Part shown: piece by piece, positions 13,134 through 15,309 of the stretch
Layout: every line of letters begins with the position of its first letter
Position numbering within the stretch: position 1 is the first letter of the stretch
Origin: Pseudomonadota bacterium
GTDB lineage: Bacteria > Desulfobacterota > Desulfovibrionia > Desulfovibrionales > Desulfovibrionaceae
DNA: 15,309 nucleotides
Reading direction: 5' to 3'
NCBI GenBank assembly: GCA_023417745.1
Contig: JAEZEM010000506.1
Location: forward strand, 1 to 15,309
The notes under the pieces: generated by a model
Databases searched by the model: none
Told to the model about the DNA's origin: nothing
What the model saw: the letters and a program-made list of their open reading frames with translations, nothing else
Made by a program: the position numbers and the translations under genes

Positions 13134-13739
13134 ATGATCAGTGTGGATGGCCGGTCAACCGGCATGGAGATCAAGCAGTTTCATAATCTTGAGGAAATTC
13201 TCCTGCGCATCATGGAGACCGACGAGCTTGAGGGCCGGGTGGTCACTGATGTGTTCGTCAACAACGAGTGTTTTTCCGAGATTTACCCGCACCAGGCCGA
13301 GGACATCGAGGTCGATGAGATCGAGTCCGTCGAGGTCCGCAGCATGCCCATGGCCGACATGGCTCTGGAGATCACCCGGGAAATGGGCAAGGTCGTCCAG
13401 CTCATGGATCATGGCGCGCGCCGGGTGGCCGAGCTGTTCCGTCAGGCTGACGACGCCGAAGCCCTGGAAGTCTACCAGGACCTCATGGATGTCACCCGGG
13501 ACTTTCTTGCCATGATCGGCGTGCTGCGCGGCGAGGCCATCAACAACAGCGACGCCGCCTTCAACAAGGCCGCCGACGAGATCTCCAGTCTTTTCTCCGA
13601 AATGCTCGAAGTGCTGGAAAACGAAGACTGGATTCTGCTCGCCGACCTGCTGGAATACGAATTCGTTCCGGCCATGACCCGGTTCAAGGGCGTCATCGGC
13701 GAACTGATGGCCGGTTTCACGAGCACCGCGAAGGAATAA
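13134..13739 (+). CDS. Acidic helical protein of unknown function, upstream of a FliT/FlgN-like gene
   Basis: I do not recognise a family. The start at 13134 has a strong GGGAGG six bases upstream. The 201-residue product is rich in Asp/Glu, with no signal peptide or membrane span, so it is cytosolic. The N-terminal ~65 residues look like a small alpha/beta element ('MEIKQFHNLEEILLRIMETD', 'GRVVTDVFVNN', an acidic 'EDIEVDEIESVEV'). The remainder is a helical bundle ending with 'NEDWILLADLLEYEFVPAM' and a final helix. It sits 82 bp after the GT9 gene and only 4 bp before the small coiled-coil gene, so the latter two are co-expressed. Its acidic helical nature would suit a secretion chaperone or regulator for flagellar export, but this is inference from the neighbours. 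Confidence 0.85.
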   Translation: MISVDGRSTGMEIKQFHNLEEILLRIMETDELEGRVVTDVFVNNECFSEIYPHQAEDIEVDEIESVEVRSMPMADMALEITREMGKVVQLMDHGARRVAELFRQADDAEALEVYQDLMDVTRDFLAMIGVLRGEAINNSDAAFNKAADEISSLFSEMLEVLENEDWILLADLLEYEFVPAMTRFKGVIGELMAGFTSTAKE

Positions 13740-13743
13740 CACC

Positions 13744-14094
13744 ATGTCCGACAAGCTTGAATTCCTTGAAGCGGCCCTGGCCACCGGTGAACGCGAACTG
13801 CACCATCTTTTGGCCGGCGAGATTGAAGAAGCCGAGACTTTGGCTAAGGATCGTGGCCGCCTGCTGGAGATGGCTTGGCGCTGCGCCGATCCGGAGAGCA
13901 TTGGCCTGCTTCGGGACAAGCTGCTCAAGCTTCGCAACCTGCAAGGCCAGCTCACCGTGGAAGCCCGTCGCCTCCACGCCGAACTCCAGACCGATCTGCA
14001 GCGGGCCAAGCAGGAGAACCAGCGGCTTTCGGGCTACCGCACCACGGTGCGGCCCAATCCCGCCGTGCGACGCTATCTGGACAAAGCCGGCTGA
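13744..14094 (+). CDS. Small coiled-coil protein, possibly a FliT/FlgN-type flagellar export chaperone
   Basis: The 116-residue protein is almost entirely helical: 'FLEAALATGERELHHLLAGE', a segment 'EEAETLAKDRGRLLEMAW', and a long charged heptad-like stretch to about residue 95. A short tail, 'YRTTVRPNPAVRRYLDKAG', follows. Size, all-helical fold, the 'G-x-x-E-x-x-x-x-L-x-x-x-R-x-x-L' rhythm and the Tyr after the coil resemble FliT and FlgN, which hold filament-cap or hook-junction subunits before export. No catalytic motif is present. AAGGA precedes ATG, and the gene lies 4 bp behind the acidic protein gene, indicating one transcript that ends at the terminator 20 bp downstream. The chaperone assignment is a structural resemblance only; existence of the gene is much surer than its role. 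Confidence 0.82.
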   Translation: MSDKLEFLEAALATGERELHHLLAGEIEEAETLAKDRGRLLEMAWRCADPESIGLLRDKLLKLRNLQGQLTVEARRLHAELQTDLQRAKQENQRLSGYRTTVRPNPAVRRYLDKAG

Positions 14095-14114
14095 GGCATC
14101 CCTCTGGCATCATG

Positions 14115-14144
14115 AGCCGGGCCGTCGCGGCCCGGCTTTTTTTT
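14115..14144 (+). terminator. Strong intrinsic (Rho-independent) terminator
   Basis: GCCGGGCCG (14116-14124) pairs perfectly with CGGCCCGGC (14128-14136) around a TCG loop and runs straight into eight Ts (14137-14144), with a flanking A-T pair at 14115. It closes the GT9/acidic/coiled-coil block 20 bp after the last stop codon. Confidence 0.95.
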
Positions 14145-14432
14145 GTGCGAACGGGCTTGGCGAGCGTTATGCAACCGCCCGGAAGGTCGACAAGGGAGAG
14201 CGGCGCGCCGATCAGCCGAGCCTGAACCGACCCTCTTCAGCCGGGGCGCTGGAAAACCAGCCTCTTTCCCGGTCGCTCGGCAGCAGCCGCCAGGGAGAGG
14301 GCGTCTGTCGCAGCGCTCAAAAGAAAAATCCTGGTTCCCGGGCCGCTGCCGTGACAACGAACTTGGCCGCCAAAGGTTTGACGAGAACGTGGAGCGATAC
14401 GTTTTTATCTTGAAATAACAGGATAAATTTCT
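14145..14432. other. Non-coding, hairpin-rich region upstream of a sigma-54 promoter
   Basis: No credible gene lies in the ~290 bp between the terminator and the sigma-54 promoter. Visible structure includes: the palindrome CGGCGCGCCG (14201-14210); GCTGG-AAAA-CCAGC (14248-14261); a longer hairpin at 14261-14300 (CCTCT and CCC pairing with GGG and AGAGG, two-base bulge, inner CGGC-AGCA-GCCG); AACGT-N8-ACGTT (14386-14390/14399-14403); and TTTATC-N12-GATAAA (14404-14409/14422-14427) in an AT-rich patch. The last two, placed 40-75 bp before the expected transcription start, suit an activator or IHF site, since sigma-54 promoters need a remote enhancer-binding protein. A small RNA is possible, but no known RNA family was recognised. 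Confidence 0.5.
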
Positions 14433-14448
14433 TGGCAGGCTCTTTGCT
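14433..14448 (+). promoter_or_regulatory. Sigma-54 (RpoN) promoter for the YbjQ-family gene
   Basis: TGGCAGGCTCTTTGCT matches the sigma-54 consensus TGGCACG-N4-TTGCW at all key positions: GG at -24, GC at -12, and exact 10-bp spacing between them. Transcription is expected near 14460, giving a ~60-nt leader to the ATG at 14520. Expression should need an AAA+ enhancer-binding activator, which is not encoded in this window. Confidence 0.85.
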
Positions 14449-14519
14449 AAGAGAAGGCCGGAACAGACAGGAAGGCGGCCGCGAAGTGCCCGCCGTAACG
14501 TGATGACAAGGAGGACGGC

Positions 14520-14909
14520 ATGCTTTCCCTCTTCACCGGCTCCGACAAGAAAATTCGCGAACGCCACGAAGAACTCAAGAAGGGCGCGCGGCTCAAAAAC
14601 GCCAAGGAACTCTTTTTCAGCGGCAAGTTTCCGGTGGTCACCACCCCCGGGCTCGAAGGCCGCAAGATCCGTCGGGTCCTTGGCTTGGTCAGCGGCCGGG
14701 GCTTCGACTCCGAGTGCGCCTTCTATGGCCTGACGGCCAGCGCCCTGGACATCGGAGCCGACGCCATCATCGGCTACCAGGAGAACGTGGCCTTCCATCC
14801 CGACGGTTCGCGCTATTTCTCCTGCTACGGCACGGCCGTGATCCTCGAAAAGCTGCCCTCGGTCAAAACCGAGGCCAAGCCCCAAACCGTCAAGTCGTTC
14901 ATGCACTGA
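14520..14909 (+). CDS. YbjQ/UPF0145-family protein (putative heavy-metal-binding domain)
   Basis: The protein has 129 residues. After a charged helical N-terminus (1-37, 'KKIRERHEELKKGARLKNAK'), the rest matches the ~100-residue YbjQ_1 fold: 'VVTTPGLEGRKIRRVLGLVS' (family 'TTxxxxGxxIxxxLGxVxG'), 'LDIGADAIIGYQENVAF' (family 'GADAIIGxxxxx') and 'CYGTAVIL' (family 'YGTAV'). Members form pentameric rings. The 'heavy-metal binding' label comes from fold similarity, and the true role is unknown. There is no signal peptide. AGGAGG lies 7 nt before ATG. The gene is the first behind the sigma-54 promoter and is followed after 35 bp by a secreted-protein gene, so the pair is likely an envelope- or stress-response unit under RpoN control. 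The charged N-terminal helix is longer than in the minimal family. Confidence 0.85.
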   Translation: MLSLFTGSDKKIRERHEELKKGARLKNAKELFFSGKFPVVTTPGLEGRKIRRVLGLVSGRGFDSECAFYGLTASALDIGADAIIGYQENVAFHPDGSRYFSCYGTAVILEKLPSVKTEAKPQTVKSFMH

Positions 14910-14911
14910 AA

Positions 14912-14928
14912 CCCGGCGAGTCGCCGGG
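14912..14928 (+). repeat. Intercistronic hairpin after the YbjQ-family gene
   Basis: CCCGGCG (14912-14918) and CGCCGGG (14922-14928) pair around an AGT loop, two bases after the YbjQ-family stop codon. No T-run follows, so it is not a full intrinsic terminator. It may set the ratio of the two messages or mark a processing point. Confidence 0.5.
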
Positions 14929-14944
14929 GCGCAAGGAGTCAACC

Positions 14945-15309
14945 ATGAACCGCGCCATCGCCACCCTGCTCACGGCTTTTGCCGCCCTGGCCCCGCCTGC
15001 CTTGGCGTCAGCCCAGGAATACACCCAGGGAACGAGCTATGTCGAACCCCGGGGCGGCGTCTACGCAACCACCAACCCCAACGTCAACGTGGTCGGCACC
15101 TACGGCGGCGCGGCCGGCCATTACGTCGCCGACGGCGTGGCCATTGAGGCCGAGGGTCTGGGCTACGCCGTGGACCAGACCACCAAGACGCCAACCCCGC
15201 TCGGCATGGCCTCCAAGCAGGAAACCACCAACGCAGCCGGCGTCGCGGCCATGGCCCGATGGAATTTCGTGCGCACGCCCAAGGGAACGCTTTTTGTCGG
15301 CGCGGGCGG
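14945..15309 (+). CDS. Secreted, probable outer-membrane beta-barrel protein (3' end outside window)
   Basis: Only the first 121 codons are present. A clear Sec signal peptide (about 1-23, 'MNRAIATLLTAFAALAPPAL', cleavage near 'ASA/QEY') is followed by Gly/Ala/aromatic-rich alternating segments: 'GGVYATTNPNVNVVGTYGG', 'GVAIEAEGLGYAVDQ' and 'GVAAMARWNFVRTPKGTLFV'. The last resembles the 'xxRWxFxxTPxGxLFVGxG' strand of acyloxyacyl-hydrolase (PagL)-like and other porin-fold proteins. The catalytic His/Ser that would show PagL activity lies beyond the window, so no enzyme role is claimed. AAGGAG sits 7 nt before ATG. The gene is 35 bp from the YbjQ-family gene and probably shares its sigma-54 promoter. 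Confidence 0.8.
   Translation, partial: MNRAIATLLTAFAALAPPALASAQEYTQGTSYVEPRGGVYATTNPNVNVVGTYGGAAGHYVADGVAIEAEGLGYAVDQTTKTPTPLGMASKQETTNAAGVAAMARWNFVRTPKGTLFVGAG

Noticed and set aside
11909..13174. 421-codon open frame on the - strand opposite the GT9 gene
   Set aside because: No recognisable motif and no Shine-Dalgarno; the + strand frame carries the GT9 signatures.
14261..14320. Possible cobalamin or other riboswitch in the intergenic hairpins
   Set aside because: The fragment with GCAGCCGCC and CTGTC faintly recalls a B12 box, but the core motifs are absent and it lies upstream of the mapped-type sigma-54 promoter, so it would not be in the mRNA leader.
14143..14418. 91-codon + strand open frame in the long intergenic gap
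   Set aside because: Arg/Pro-rich composition, no ribosome site, starts inside the terminator T-run; not credible as a gene.
14073..14942. 289-codon open frame on the - strand across the intergenic region and YbjQ-family gene
   Set aside because: It crosses an intrinsic terminator, a sigma-54 promoter and a well-supported gene, and has no domain match.

Overview
The window is GC-rich (roughly two-thirds G+C), densely coded bacterial DNA. Gene content points to a motile Gram-negative: an H-NOX chemoreceptor, several PAS/GGDEF sensors, sigma-54 promoters, a family 9 (heptosyltransferase-type) glycosyltransferase and an outer-membrane-type secreted protein. My best guess is a sulfate-reducing Desulfovibrio-type organism. 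That rests on overall gene style and codon use, not on a diagnostic marker gene.

Layout. Positions 1-3409 run on the + strand: the last 58 codons of priA, an HPPD-like VOC-fold dioxygenase, and an orphan three-PAS HisKA_2 histidine kinase. Positions 3431-11398 run on the - strand and, in transcription order, hold: a GGDEF diguanylate cyclase, an exported NagZ-type GH3 hydrolase, a methyl-accepting chemotaxis protein with an H-NOX heme domain at its C-terminus, and two translationally coupled glycosyltransferases (GT4-like, then GT2 with a helical N-terminal half). A divergent region at 11399-11500 leads to a second + strand block: a GT9 glycosyltransferase with a long C-terminal extension, an acidic protein of unknown function, and a small coiled-coil protein resembling FliT/FlgN flagellar chaperones. 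A textbook intrinsic terminator (14115-14144) closes that block. After about 290 bp of non-coding, hairpin-rich DNA, a near-consensus sigma-54 promoter drives a YbjQ-family protein and probably the secreted beta-barrel-like protein that runs off the end.

How the parts may fit. The strongest item is the MCP-H-NOX fusion. It keeps the heme ligand His, the YxSxR propionate-binding motif, the Pro that distorts the heme, and the distal Tyr that in Thermoanaerobacter H-NOX stabilises bound O2. This predicts an oxygen-sensing (or O2/NO-sensing) aerotaxis receptor. The window also encodes c-di-GMP synthesis, surface or flagellar glycosylation and cell-wall turnover. It therefore reads as a motility, envelope and redox-sensing neighbourhood, though only the immediately coupled genes can be called operons with confidence. 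No tRNA, rRNA, CRISPR array, insertion sequence or other mobile element was seen.
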